DNA from: an uncultured Blautia sp.
Lineage (GTDB): Bacteria; Bacillota; Clostridia; Lachnospirales; Lachnospiraceae
Direction: 5' to 3'
Assembly (NCBI GenBank): GCA_945864225.1
Contig: CAMBAL010000021.1
Location: forward strand, 1-37,687
DNA: 37,687 nucleotides
The position numbers and the translations under genes were made by a program. Positions 27,115 through 35,153 of this stretch are shown here, piece after piece. The notes beneath the pieces were generated by a model. That model worked only from the letters and a program-made list of their open reading frames with translations. It ran no database searches and was not told the DNA's origin. How positions within the stretch are numbered: position 1 is the stretch's first letter; each line of letters begins with the position of its first letter.

Positions 27115-27891
27115 ATGCTCAGAGTATTTGTAGTGGATGATGAATGCCTTGTAATAGAGGGAATCCGGCTATTGATGGAAGAAGCACTGCGCAAAGCGGA
27201 GGAAATTTATTTTAAGAGTACTCTGGAAGAAATGCACAGGAAACATGTTTCCGGCAGCGTGGATAAAATGATCGAAAAACTTCTGAAATCAGATTATGAC
27301 AGTGCTTTGGCTATTTTTGAAGAACTGAAAACGGAATTTGAATCAGAGAACCCGACCATTGAAGAGTATCGGTGGAATGTGTTCATGGTCTGCACATCGG
27401 TGGTAAGCTGTTATTATGATAATACAAAAGTAAATCTGTCAGAAAAGCACTTTCCTTCTTACAAAAATTTTAAAATTCTGAATACCTGTCAGGAAGTGAA
27501 CCAATACGTTGATGAAATTATTTTGAATATCATAAATAAGATGAAGAGAGAACAGGACGGAATTACGCATGATTCTATCAGAAATCTGATCGGATATATC
27601 GAAGAACATTATAATGAGGATATCAGCCTGAACCAGCTTGCGGAAATGCTGAATATGAGCCCGGTTTACCTGAGCGCACTGTTCAAAGAGGAAACAGGGA
27701 TCAGTTATGTGAAATATCTGACTGAAATCCGAATGAAGAAAGCGAAGGAACTGCTTTCCCAGGGGCATCTTGTGTATGAAGTGTGTGAGATGGTGGGATA
27801 TCCGAATTACCGGTACTTCTGCGATCTGTTTAAAAAAAGGACAGGAATGACACCAAATGAATATAAGGGTACGGTGCGTAAAAACAGATGA
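27115..27891 (+). pseudogene. YesN-type response regulator with most of the receiver deleted in frame
   Basis: 258 residues. Residues 1-23 are the first strand and helix of a receiver (VVDDECLVIEGIRLLMEE, Asp8 and Asp9). Residue 24 on is the linker that normally follows the receiver (ALRKAEEIYFKST). The phospho-acceptor aspartate, the Thr/Ser and the Lys of a receiver are all missing, about 90-100 residues. The C-terminal AraC domain (about 155-255) is intact, with two helix-turn-helix motifs (SLNQLAEMLNMSPVYLSALF; VYEVCEMVGYPNYRYFCDLF). If expressed it would bind DNA without phosphorylation control. It lies next to the broken kinase 27907 and sugar ABC genes, its expected partners. Confidence 0.75.
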
Positions 27892-27906
27892 TGGAAGAGG
27901 TGCTGC

Positions 27907-28506
27907 ATGAAAAAAATAAAACTGCGGTGGCAGATTATTATCGCCATCATCATTGTCTCCTTTCTTTCTGTTACGGTTTCTGTTTTTTCTGTATACCGGA
28001 TTTCCATACAGACGATCCGGGAACAATATATCAAACAGTCGGAAGAAAAACTGTCCGCTCTGAATGTTCTTGCGGATAAGGAACTGAGTAATCTGGTCAA
28101 TATCATCCGAAATTGTATGCTGGATGATGATTTGATCAGCGTGATCAGTGAGGAGCCTCTTGTAGAAGGCTCTTCTTATTATGATTCGAAAAGCAAAACC
28201 AGTATATCGGAACAGGTAGCGGATATGGTCAGCCAGCTGAGCAAAGTAGAGGGAGTCTTTCTGTTTGATGATTACAATCGGTATATTATGTATCTGGGAA
28301 ACGGGGAGAAAACAGCTCCGTATCTGACCTATTATACAACAGGACCGGATAAGGATGCGGACTGGTATCAGGCAGTGGAGCAGAGCAAAGGAAAAGAGAT
28401 TTTCTGGAATGGAGATGTATTGAATCCTGAAAACCGGCGATGCTTTTCTGTGGTAAAAATATTAAATGATACGTCAAAATATAAGCCCATGGTATTCTGG
28501 TCGTGA
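27907..28506 (+). pseudogene. Sensor histidine kinase (YesM-type), only membrane and sensor part left
   Basis: 199 residues. An N-terminal membrane helix (IIIAIIIVSFLSVTVSVFSVY) is followed by the extracytoplasmic dCache-like sensor region. The gene ends after KPMVFWS at TGA 28504; the second helix, HAMP, His-kinase and ATPase domains are missing. AGAGG precedes ATG 27907, which is 15 nt after the regulator gene. The same frame continues beyond the TGA directly into the tail of a solute-binding protein, so one large deletion joins the two genes. Confidence 0.8.
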
Positions 28507-28767
28507 CGGTTTCCACAAGCTTATAACAGTGAGGGATTTATCCAGGCAGCACAGATGATCCAGGATATGAATGCAAAAGGTTACTTTGGTGAAGGTGCTA
28601 CCACCGAAATGAACAAAGTTACCGGTACAGGAAACTGGTTTGAAGCACTTATGAATTCTGAACTGTCAACAATCGCACAGGATAATGTTCAGTCTCTGCT
28701 GAACGGAGATATGAGTGCTCAGGAATACTGTGATATGATGGCAGAAACTTATGAGGCTACCAAATAA
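28507..28767 (+). pseudogene. C-terminal fragment of a sugar ABC solute-binding protein
   Basis: 86 codons starting RFPQAYNSEGFIQAAQMIQD and ending MSAQEYCDMMAETYEATK with TAA 28765. This is the tail of a family-1 extracellular solute-binding protein, where GDMSAQEY marks the last helix. The signal peptide, lipobox and ligand-binding lobes are absent. It is in frame with the kinase scrap upstream, separated only by TGA. Confidence 0.78.
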
Positions 28768-28818
28768 ATACTTGCTTGAACGATGAGACATAAAGAGTCA
28801 GGATAAAATAATATGCAC

Positions 28819-28853
28819 AAAAGGCAGGCAGGTTCTCTGTCTGCCTTTTCTTA
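28819..28853 (+). terminator. Attenuator-type terminator between binding protein and permease
   Basis: AAAAGGCAG (28819-28827) pairs with CTGCCTTTT (28841-28849), followed by CTT. Such a hairpin after the binding-protein gene is usual in sugar ABC operons, where it lowers permease expression. Confidence 0.65.
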
Positions 28854-28869
28854 AAGAGGAGTGACTGGA

Positions 28870-29300
28870 TTGAACAAAGTATTAAGTAATAAAAAAGCAA
28901 TTGCTCTGTATATGGTGCCGGGACTTCTGTTATATACCTGTTAAAAGCGTTAACTGTAAATATCAAATATATCATCATTGTAATGGCTGGACAGATTATT
29001 CTGGGTCTTCTGCTTGCCCTGATGTTCCGTTTCTGGCTGAAACATTTCAAATCTCTGGTAAGAACGATTGTATTCTTCCCGGTTGTGCTTCCGGTTGTAG
29101 CAGTGGCACAGCTTTTTACAAAGATTTATGAAATACAGCCGCATTACGGTCTGCTGAACAGTATCCTGGCAGCTGTGGGGCTTGATAATCTGGTACATCC
29201 CTGGCTCGGACAGGCCAGCACTGCACTGGGGTCTCTGTGTGCAATGGATATCTGGACTTCCATCGGATTTTATGCAATCATCCTTTTTAGCTTGCCATGA
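28870..29300 (+). pseudogene. MalF-type sugar ABC permease, internal deletion and cut 3' end
   Basis: A TTG start at 28870 with GAGGAG 8 nt upstream reads NKVLSNKKAIALYMVPGLLL and then stops at TAA 28942 after YTC. The frame from about 28944 resumes as LKALTVNIKYIIIVMAGQII and runs to FPVVLPVVAVAQLFTKIYE and WTSIGFYAIILF, stopping at 29298. Helix 1's end, the following loop and helix 2 are lost at the first join. The EAA loop and last helices are lost at the second, which leads into the next permease in another frame. Confidence 0.8.
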
Positions 29301-29491
29301 CTTTTGTGAGCAGTAAAAATCTCAAGACCGTACAGACGGGACTTCTGTATTTTACAGATGAATTTGGAACGAAAAACTGGGGAGCAATTTTTGCGTCGGT
29401 ATCCATCTGTGTCATTCCGATGCTGATTATGTACCTGTTTCTGAATAAACGTGTCATTGAAGGTATGACGGCAGGATCAACGAAAGGATAA
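29291..29491 (+). pseudogene. C-terminal fragment of a MalG-type sugar ABC permease
   Basis: The frame from 29291 reads LAMTFVSSKNLKTVQTGLLY, then FTDEFGTKNWGAIFASVSIC, a hydrophobic helix, and ends RVIEGMTAGSTKG. That C-terminus (VIxGMTAGAxKG) is diagnostic of MalG-type permeases. All earlier helices and the EAA loop are missing. It is fused by deletion to the MalF-type gene, in a different frame. Confidence 0.8.
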
Positions 29492-29497
29492 GAGACT

Positions 29498-30676
29498 ATG
29501 GAATATGAAAAGAAAGAACAGATGAAACATTATGAAGAACTTCTGAGAACATTTTTTACGGATCATACGAAAGATGTTATGAAACAGCCGCGGAGCTTTA
29601 TCCGTTATCCGTTTATCGATCCGGGCTCGATCTATGATGGAAATGTATGGAACTTTTTTGACCATCAACTGGAAGACGGGTATATTCCCATGATGATCGA
29701 AGTGGCTGACTGGCCGGAACCGTATCTGAATATGAGACATAAAGAAGGTGTGCTGATGAATATGCACAAGCCGTTTCTCTGCACACAGATCTGTCTGATC
29801 AGTGATTACGTGAAGGATTATACCTGGATGGAGGAGAATCTGGAGGGGATTCGGAAATATTTTGCCTGCTACGATAGGAATTATTATTATGAAAACTGTG
29901 GTCTGTATGTGTGGCGGGATGATATTATGATCGGAATGGACAATGATCCGGCTACTTTTGGAAGGCCTCCGTTTTCTACAGCCAATATTTTCCTGAACAG
30001 TTTTATGTGCGTGGAACTGGCAGCTGCTGCGAAAATCTTCCGGACTTTTGGACAGAAGGAAGAGGCAGCCGAACTGCTGAAAAAACGGGAAGCGCTGATT
30101 CAGTCCATTCAGTCGGAATGCTGGGACAAAAGAGATCAGTTTTTCTATTCTGTGGATGTGGATATCAAAACCAGAAAGTACGACTGGTTTCACCAGGGAC
30201 TTGGTGTTTTCTGGAAAACCCTTCCCATCAAGGTGCGTGTATGGTCCGGTTTTATTCCCATGTATGCGGGAATTGCGACAGAAGAACAGGCAGCAGCAAT
30301 GGTAAAGCATATCTTTGATGATACAACATTTGGTTCCGATTATGGTCTGACGACTCTGGCAAAAGACGAAAAAATGTTTGATCTTTCGGTGACAAACAAT
30401 CCGTCCAACTGGCTCGGACCAATCTGGCTGGTGGCAAATTATGTGGTATTCCGCGGCCTTATGAATTATGGCTACCGGGATGAAGCAGAAATCATCTGCG
30501 AGAGAACTCTGACTCTTCTGGGAAGAGATCTGGAAAAAAGCGGATGTCTGTATGAATACTATGATCCGTTTACCGGAGAACCGATTATGAATGGAGGATT
30601 TATCAACTGGAATGTTCTTGCAGTGAACATGGCAGATGAACTGAGGGGAAAGAAGCCAATGAGCTTTTCTGACTGA
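29498..30676 (+). CDS. Trehalase/MGH1-like glycoside hydrolase with probable small internal deletion
   Basis: 392 residues, (alpha/alpha)6-barrel glycosidase of the GH63/GH37-related MGH1 type, cytosolic. Clear motifs: GLYVWRDDIMIGMDNDPATF with the acidic catalytic pair region, NNPSNWLGPIWLVANY, and EYYDPFTGEP near the C-terminus. At residues 46-53 YDGNVW runs straight into NFFDHQLEDGY; relatives carry a conserved WDWDS/T segment and about 35-40 more residues here. An in-frame deletion is likely and would remove part of the substrate pocket, so activity is doubtful. It begins 7 nt after the MalG scrap and was the enzyme of this sugar operon. Confidence 0.78.
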   Translation: MEYEKKEQMKHYEELLRTFFTDHTKDVMKQPRSFIRYPFIDPGSIYDGNVWNFFDHQLEDGYIPMMIEVADWPEPYLNMRHKEGVLMNMHKPFLCTQICLISDYVKDYTWMEENLEGIRKYFACYDRNYYYENCGLYVWRDDIMIGMDNDPATFGRPPFSTANIFLNSFMCVELAAAAKIFRTFGQKEEAAELLKKREALIQSIQSECWDKRDQFFYSVDVDIKTRKYDWFHQGLGVFWKTLPIKVRVWSGFIPMYAGIATEEQAAAMVKHIFDDTTFGSDYGLTTLAKDEKMFDLSVTNNPSNWLGPIWLVANYVVFRGLMNYGYRDEAEIICERTLTLLGRDLEKSGCLYEYYDPFTGEPIMNGGFINWNVLAVNMADELRGKKPMSFSD

Positions 30677-30735
30677 TGAAGTCAGGTTTCAGACATAAGT
30701 TTACAGTTTTTTTTCCCCTTTTTGCCAGTTAGACC

Positions 30736-30764
30736 TTGACTATTTGAGCAGAACTCTATAAAAT
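30736..30764 (+). promoter_or_regulatory. ppdK promoter
   Basis: TTGACT (30736-30741), 17-bp spacer, TAAAAT (30759-30764), 65 bp before the start codon and followed by a strong AGGAGG ribosome site. Confidence 0.65.
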
Positions 30765-30828
30765 AATTGTGTGCGTATAAAACATATTTCTATGTTTAAA
30801 GAACAAATTAATAGGAGGAAAATGTAAA

Positions 30829-33453
30829 ATGGCAAAATGGGTTTACATGTTTACAGAAGGTAACGCTAATATGAGAAACCTTCTGGGTGGTAAAGGTGCC
30901 AACCTTGCTGAAATGACAAGCCTTGGTCTTCCGGTACCGCAGGGCTTCACAATCACAACAGAAGCTTGTACGCAGTACTATGAAGACGGAAGACAGATCA
31001 ATGAGGAAATCATGGGTCAGATCATGGAAGCAATCACCAAGATGGAAGGAGTTACCGGCAAAAAATTCGGTGACAAAGAAAATCCTCTGCTTGTTTCCGT
31101 ACGTTCTGGTGCAAGAGCTTCTATGCCTGGTATGATGGATACCATCCTGAACCTTGGCTTAAATGAAGAAGTAGTTCATACATTGGCTGAAAAATCCGGA
31201 AACCCACGTTGGGCTTGGGACTGCTACAGAAGATTCATTCAGATGTATTCTGACGTAGTAATGGAAGTTGGTAAAAAATACTTTGAAGAGCTGATCGACA
31301 AGATGAAAGCTGAAAAAGGTGTAAAACAGGACGTTGAGCTTACTGCTGAAGACCTTGAGACACTTGCAAATCAGTTCAAAGCTGAATACAAAGAAAAGAT
31401 CGGTTCTGATTTCCCGACTGATCCGAAGGAACAGTTAATGGGCGCAATCAAAGCTGTATTCCGTTCCTGGGATAACCCGCGTGCAAATGTATATCGTCGT
31501 GACAACGATATCCCGTACTCCTGGGGTACTGCTGTAAACGTACAGATGATGGCATTTGGTAACATGGGTGATGACTGTGGTACAGGTGTTGCTTTCACTC
31601 GTGACCCTGCTACAGGTGAGAATGGTCTGTTTGGTGAATTCCTGACAAATGCACAGGGTGAAGACGTTGTTGCCGGTGTTCGTACACCTATGCACATTTC
31701 CGAAATGGAAGAGAAATTCCCGGAAGCATTCGTTCAGTTCAAAGAAGTATGCAGCATTCTTGAAAAACACTACAGAGATATGCAGGATATGGAGTTTACT
31801 GTTGAACATGGTAAACTGTATATGCTTCAGACACGTAATGGTAAGAGAACCGCTCAGGCTGCTCTGAAGATCGCTTGTGACCTTGTTGATGAAGGCATGA
31901 GAACAGAAGAAGAAGCAGTTGCAATGATCGATCCTCGTAACCTGGATACACTTCTTCATCCTCAGTTCGACGCTAAGGCTCTGAAAGAAGCTGCTCCGAT
32001 CGCAAAAGCACTTGGCGCTTCTCCGGGAGCTGCGTGCGGTAAGATTGTATTTACAGCAGACGATGCTGTTGAATGGGCTGCAAGAGGCGAAAAAGTTGTT
32101 CTTGTTCGTCTTGAAACTTCTCCGGAAGACATTACCGGTATGAAATCTGCTCAGGGTATCCTGACTGTTCGTGGTGGTATGACTTCTCACGCAGCCGTTG
32201 TTGCACGTGGTATGGGTACCTGCTGTGTATCCGGTTGCGGCGACATCGCTATGGATGAAGAAAATAAGAAATTCACTCTTGCTGGAAAAGAATATCATGA
32301 AGGAGACTGCATCTCCCTTGATGGTTCCACAGGTAACATTTATGACGGAATCATCCCGACTGTAGATGCTACAATCGCTGGTGAGTTCGGCAGAATCATG
32401 GCATGGGCTGACAAATACAGAACTCTGAAGGTTCGTACAAATGCAGATACTCCGGCTGACGCTAAAAAAGCTCGTGAGCTTGGTGCAGAAGGTATCGGTC
32501 TCTGCCGTACAGAGCATATGTTCTTCGAAGGCAACAGAATCGATGCATTCCGTGAAATGATCTGTGCTGAAACTGTTGAAGAAAGAGAAGCAGCTCTTGA
32601 GAAGATCCTTCCGGAACAGCAGGGAGACTTCGAGAAACTGTATGAAGCTCTTGAAGGAAATCCTGTAACAATCCGTTTCCTGGATCCGCCTCTTCATGAG
32701 TTCGTTCCTACTACAGAAGAAGATATCAAGAAACTTGCAGATGCTCAGGGCAAGACTGTTGAGCAGATCAAGACAATCATTGATTCTCTCCATGAGTTCA
32801 ACCCGATGATGGGTCATCGTGGATGCCGTCTGGCAGTTACTTATCCGGAAATCGCTAAGATGCAGACAAAAGCAGTTATCCGTGCAGCTATCAATGTGAA
32901 GAAAGCACACGCTGACTGGAATGTTTGCCCGGAAATCATGATTCCGTTAGTAGGCGATGTAAAAGAGTTGAAATATGTGAAGAAAGTTGTTGTTGAGACA
33001 GCTGACGCTGAAATCGCAGCAGCAGGCGCTGACCTGAAATATGAAGTTGGTACCATGATCGAGATCCCGAGAGCTGCTCTTACAGCTGACGATATCGCTA
33101 AAGAAGCTGACTTCTTCTGCTTCGGTACAAACGACTTAACACAGATGACATACGGATTCTCCCGTGATGACGCTGGTAAATTCCTTAATGCATACTATGA
33201 CGCTAAGATCTTCGAGAACGATCCATTCGCTAAACTCGACCAGACAGGCGTTGGTAAATTAATGGAAATGGCTATTAAGTTAGGAAAACCGGTTAACCCG
33301 AACCTGCACATCGGTATCTGCGGTGAGCACGGCGGCGACCCGACATCCGTAGAATTCTGCCATAAGATTGGTCTGGACTACGTTTCCTGCTCACCATTCC
33401 GTGTTCCGATCGCTCGTCTTGCAGCAGCACAGGCAGCAATCGCTGAAAAATAA
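30829..33453 (+). CDS. ppdK: Pyruvate, phosphate dikinase
   Basis: 874 residues, the same length as the C. symbiosum enzyme. It interconverts pyruvate, ATP and phosphate with PEP, AMP and PPi in the cytosol, serving PPi-linked glycolysis or gluconeogenesis. An N-terminal ATP-grasp domain (GGKGANLAEM, SVRSGARASMPGMMDT) leads to the swivelling domain with phosphohistidine His454 in GGMTSHAAVVARG and the C-terminal PEP-binding barrel with catalytic Cys831 in GICGEHGGDP. Codon choice (frequent GCT, GTT, GGT, CGT) differs from neighbours and suggests high expression. It is monocistronic, with its own promoter and terminator, and undamaged beside the decayed sugar locus. Confidence 0.97.
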   Translation: MAKWVYMFTEGNANMRNLLGGKGANLAEMTSLGLPVPQGFTITTEACTQYYEDGRQINEEIMGQIMEAITKMEGVTGKKFGDKENPLLVSVRSGARASMPGMMDTILNLGLNEEVVHTLAEKSGNPRWAWDCYRRFIQMYSDVVMEVGKKYFEELIDKMKAEKGVKQDVELTAEDLETLANQFKAEYKEKIGSDFPTDPKEQLMGAIKAVFRSWDNPRANVYRRDNDIPYSWGTAVNVQMMAFGNMGDDCGTGVAFTRDPATGENGLFGEFLTNAQGEDVVAGVRTPMHISEMEEKFPEAFVQFKEVCSILEKHYRDMQDMEFTVEHGKLYMLQTRNGKRTAQAALKIACDLVDEGMRTEEEAVAMIDPRNLDTLLHPQFDAKALKEAAPIAKALGASPGAACGKIVFTADDAVEWAARGEKVVLVRLETSPEDITGMKSAQGILTVRGGMTSHAAVVARGMGTCCVSGCGDIAMDEENKKFTLAGKEYHEGDCISLDGSTGNIYDGIIPTVDATIAGEFGRIMAWADKYRTLKVRTNADTPADAKKARELGAEGIGLCRTEHMFFEGNRIDAFREMICAETVEEREAALEKILPEQQGDFEKLYEALEGNPVTIRFLDPPLHEFVPTTEEDIKKLADAQGKTVEQIKTIIDSLHEFNPMMGHRGCRLAVTYPEIAKMQTKAVIRAAINVKKAHADWNVCPEIMIPLVGDVKELKYVKKVVVETADAEIAAAGADLKYEVGTMIEIPRAALTADDIAKEADFFCFGTNDLTQMTYGFSRDDAGKFLNAYYDAKIFENDPFAKLDQTGVGKLMEMAIKLGKPVNPNLHIGICGEHGGDPTSVEFCHKIGLDYVSCSPFRVPIARLAAAQAAIAEK

Positions 33454-33487
33454 TTAAAATAATTTCAATTAAGAAATTGTAAGAATT

Positions 33488-33532
33488 GACCTTGTTGGTC
33501 TGATCTTTTTTCAGACCTTCAAGGTCTTTTTT
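33488..33532 (+). terminator. ppdK terminator
   Basis: GACCTTG (33488-33494) with CAAGGTC (33520-33526), and inside it GGTCTGA with TCAGACC, form a strong stem followed by TTTTTT. Confidence 0.9.
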
Positions 33533-33588
33533 GTTACAGCAAGGGTAAGTATATCCTCTTGTTTTTTTGATTATGCTTCAACATCTAC

Positions 33589-33617
33589 ATGACAACTACA
33601 TGGAGAGATGTTATAAT
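33589..33617 (+). promoter_or_regulatory. Promoter of the DUF4160 pair
   Basis: ATGACA (33589-33594), 17-bp spacer and TATAAT (33612-33617) with TGn before it, an extended -10. It is 31 bp before the first ATG. Confidence 0.7.
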
Positions 33618-33647
33618 ATGGCTAAAGCAGAAATGAGGTGAAGCTAT

Positions 33648-33917
33648 ATGATGTATCCATATATGACGTTGGCAGATGAGACTGAAATAGTGCATTCTCA
33701 AATTATCGAAAAAGATGGGATGAGAAAGGTTATAGTAAATTTTGAACGTCCGACAGAAGATGGATTTGATTCGGCAAGATGTGAATTACCAGACTATAAG
33801 TGGACAGACAGACAGGGATATTCGGATGAAGAAATAGCAATGTTTGAAGAACTCCTACACAGCAATGCACATTTGCTGTATAGATATGCGGAGAATGGAG
33901 GGATTCAGATTGCCTAA
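33648..33917 (+). CDS. Small protein partner of a DUF4160 protein
   Basis: 89 residues, acidic, cytosolic, no recognised domain. It begins MMYPYMTLADETEIVHSQII and ends NAHLLYRYAENGGIQIA. GAGGTGA lies 8 nt before ATG 33648. Its stop overlaps the TTG start of the DUF4160 gene by 8 nt, so the two are made together. DUF4160 genes are commonly paired with a small upstream gene in mobile or accessory regions, sometimes DUF2442. This protein does not look like DUF2442. Whether the pair is toxin-antitoxin-like is not known. Confidence 0.75.
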   Translation: MMYPYMTLADETEIVHSQIIEKDGMRKVIVNFERPTEDGFDSARCELPDYKWTDRQGYSDEEIAMFEELLHSNAHLLYRYAENGGIQIA

Positions 33918-34188
33918 ACTATTTACAGTAAGTGGATATACGGTATATTTCTGGTCTAGTGAGAATGGTGAACCAATTCATGTTCATGTGTCAAAGGGAA
34001 AGCCTACTCCTAATGCAACTAAAATCTGGCTTACAAAGTCGGGAGGATGTATTTTGGCAAGTAATGGAAGTAAGATTTCAACTAAAGAATTGAATGAATT
34101 AATGGAGTTTATATCAGCTCAGTTCTTTCTTATTTGTTTAAAATGGAAACAAGCGTTTGTGATAGAAGAGATAAAATTCTATTGTTAA
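33910..34188 (+). CDS. DUF4160 family protein
   Basis: 92 residues from a TTG start at 33910 (PKLFTVSGYTVYFW), with GGAGGG about 9 nt upstream. The core WSSENGEPIHVHVSKGKP matches the DUF4160 pattern (W..E..P.HVHV), then a TKE-LNELM helix and a W-K near the end. An in-frame ATG at 33844 lies inside the previous gene and is not needed. Function is unknown; the family is common in accessory DNA. Confidence 0.75.
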   Translation: MPKLFTVSGYTVYFWSSENGEPIHVHVSKGKPTPNATKIWLTKSGGCILASNGSKISTKELNELMEFISAQFFLICLKWKQAFVIEEIKFYC

Positions 34189-34241
34189 GAACCTTTGCCC
34201 CAAAAGAGGATAATTCTATTTGCTCTGTGATATAAATTGTG

Positions 34242-34272
34242 GCCCCATCCATAATGGATGGGGCTATTTATA
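34242..34272 (+). terminator. Terminator-like hairpin after the DUF4160 gene
   Basis: GCCCCATCCAT (34242-34252) and ATGGATGGGGC (34254-34264) form a near-perfect palindrome followed by TATTTATAT. The T run is interrupted, so it is a moderate terminator. Confidence 0.65.
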
Positions 34273-34334
34273 TGGAACGTATTGTGTTTTATCGTCTGTG
34301 CAATGCCGGAAACAGAATATCAGCACGGATGTTA

Positions 34335-34363
34335 TTGACTTAATTTTTTCTGTAGTTTATAAT
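34335..34363 (+). promoter_or_regulatory. Promoter of the TetR-LuxR operon
   Basis: TTGACT (34335-34340), 17-bp spacer and perfect TATAAT (34358-34363), 59 bp before the regulator start. This is the best sigma-A promoter in the window. Confidence 0.8.
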
Positions 34364-34374
34364 ATTATATACAA

Positions 34375-34400
34375 TAGACCATAAAACGAATCATGGTCTA
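34375..34400 (+). promoter_or_regulatory. Dyad operator for the TetR-type regulator
   Basis: TAGACCAT (34375-34382) and ATGGTCTA (34393-34400) form a perfect 8-bp dyad with a 10-bp spacer, just downstream of the -10 and before the ribosome site. Position and size fit autorepression by the TetR protein. No second copy was noticed upstream of the secreted gene. Confidence 0.6.
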
Positions 34401-34421
34401 CTTTTCTCGGGGAGGAATCAG

Positions 34422-35153
34422 ATGAGACAGGGGAAGCGCTATCAGCGCATGGAAGAGACACGGGCGCAGGTGCTGCGGTGTGCGGTTGAACTATTTATGG
34501 AACAGGGTTATCGGGAGACGACCCTCGACCAGATCGCAAGTCGGATCGACCGCACAAAGAGCTCCGTACTACGGGCATATCATGATAAAGAAGCTATTTT
34601 GTACACACTGGTGACTTACATGTTCGGTGTACAGTTTTCCTGTATACGGTCAATATTAGGGGAAAAAGCGGATCCACTTTTGATCTACGGCGCTGAAACG
34701 GCACTGCAGCTGCATATCTGCGAGATCAGCGAACCGCTGCGGGATCTGTATACCGCGGCTTACACCCTGCCCACCACAATGGATTACATTAACAGAAACA
34801 CTGCGAAGGAACTGCAGAAGATCTTCGGCAAATATCTCCCGGATGCGGCAGAAAGTGATTTTTATGAACTCGAGCTGATCTCCAGCAGCGTGATGCGGGG
34901 ACTGATGACCCGCAGATGTGACATGTATTTTACAATAGATAAGAAGATTGCGCTGTTTCTGCGGTGTGCGCTGAAAATCTTTGATGTACCGGCAGTGGAG
35001 CGTGAAGCGCTGATCCCCAGGGTACTGAAAATGGAAATTGCTGCTCTGGCACGCAGTACGGTGGAGAACACGATACGGCTTGCCAGAGCGGGCTTTGATA
35101 AGGACACGCTCCGGGCTTCGGCTGAAGAGGACAGGGAGGTGGATGAATCGTGA
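34422..35153 (+). CDS. TetR/AcrR-family regulator
   Basis: 243 residues. The N-terminal HTH (about 10-57) has ELFMEQGYRETTLDQIASRI, then TKSSVLRAYHDKEAI, the TetR recognition helix pattern. The long helical C-terminal domain has no known ligand. GGGGAGGAA precedes the ATG. The stop overlaps the next start as GTGA, so it is coupled to the dual-HTH regulator. The dyad at 34375 suggests autoregulation. Codon use differs from the metabolic genes to the left (more CGG, CTG, GCG), suggesting different origin. Confidence 0.88.
   Translation: MRQGKRYQRMEETRAQVLRCAVELFMEQGYRETTLDQIASRIDRTKSSVLRAYHDKEAILYTLVTYMFGVQFSCIRSILGEKADPLLIYGAETALQLHICEISEPLRDLYTAAYTLPTTMDYINRNTAKELQKIFGKYLPDAAESDFYELELISSSVMRGLMTRRCDMYFTIDKKIALFLRCALKIFDVPAVEREALIPRVLKMEIAALARSTVENTIRLARAGFDKDTLRASAEEDREVDES

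Noticed and set aside
31435-32910. Minus-strand open frame of 491 codons inside ppdK
   Set aside because: It is a shadow caused by the biased codon use of ppdK; the product is Cys- and Ser-rich with no domain.
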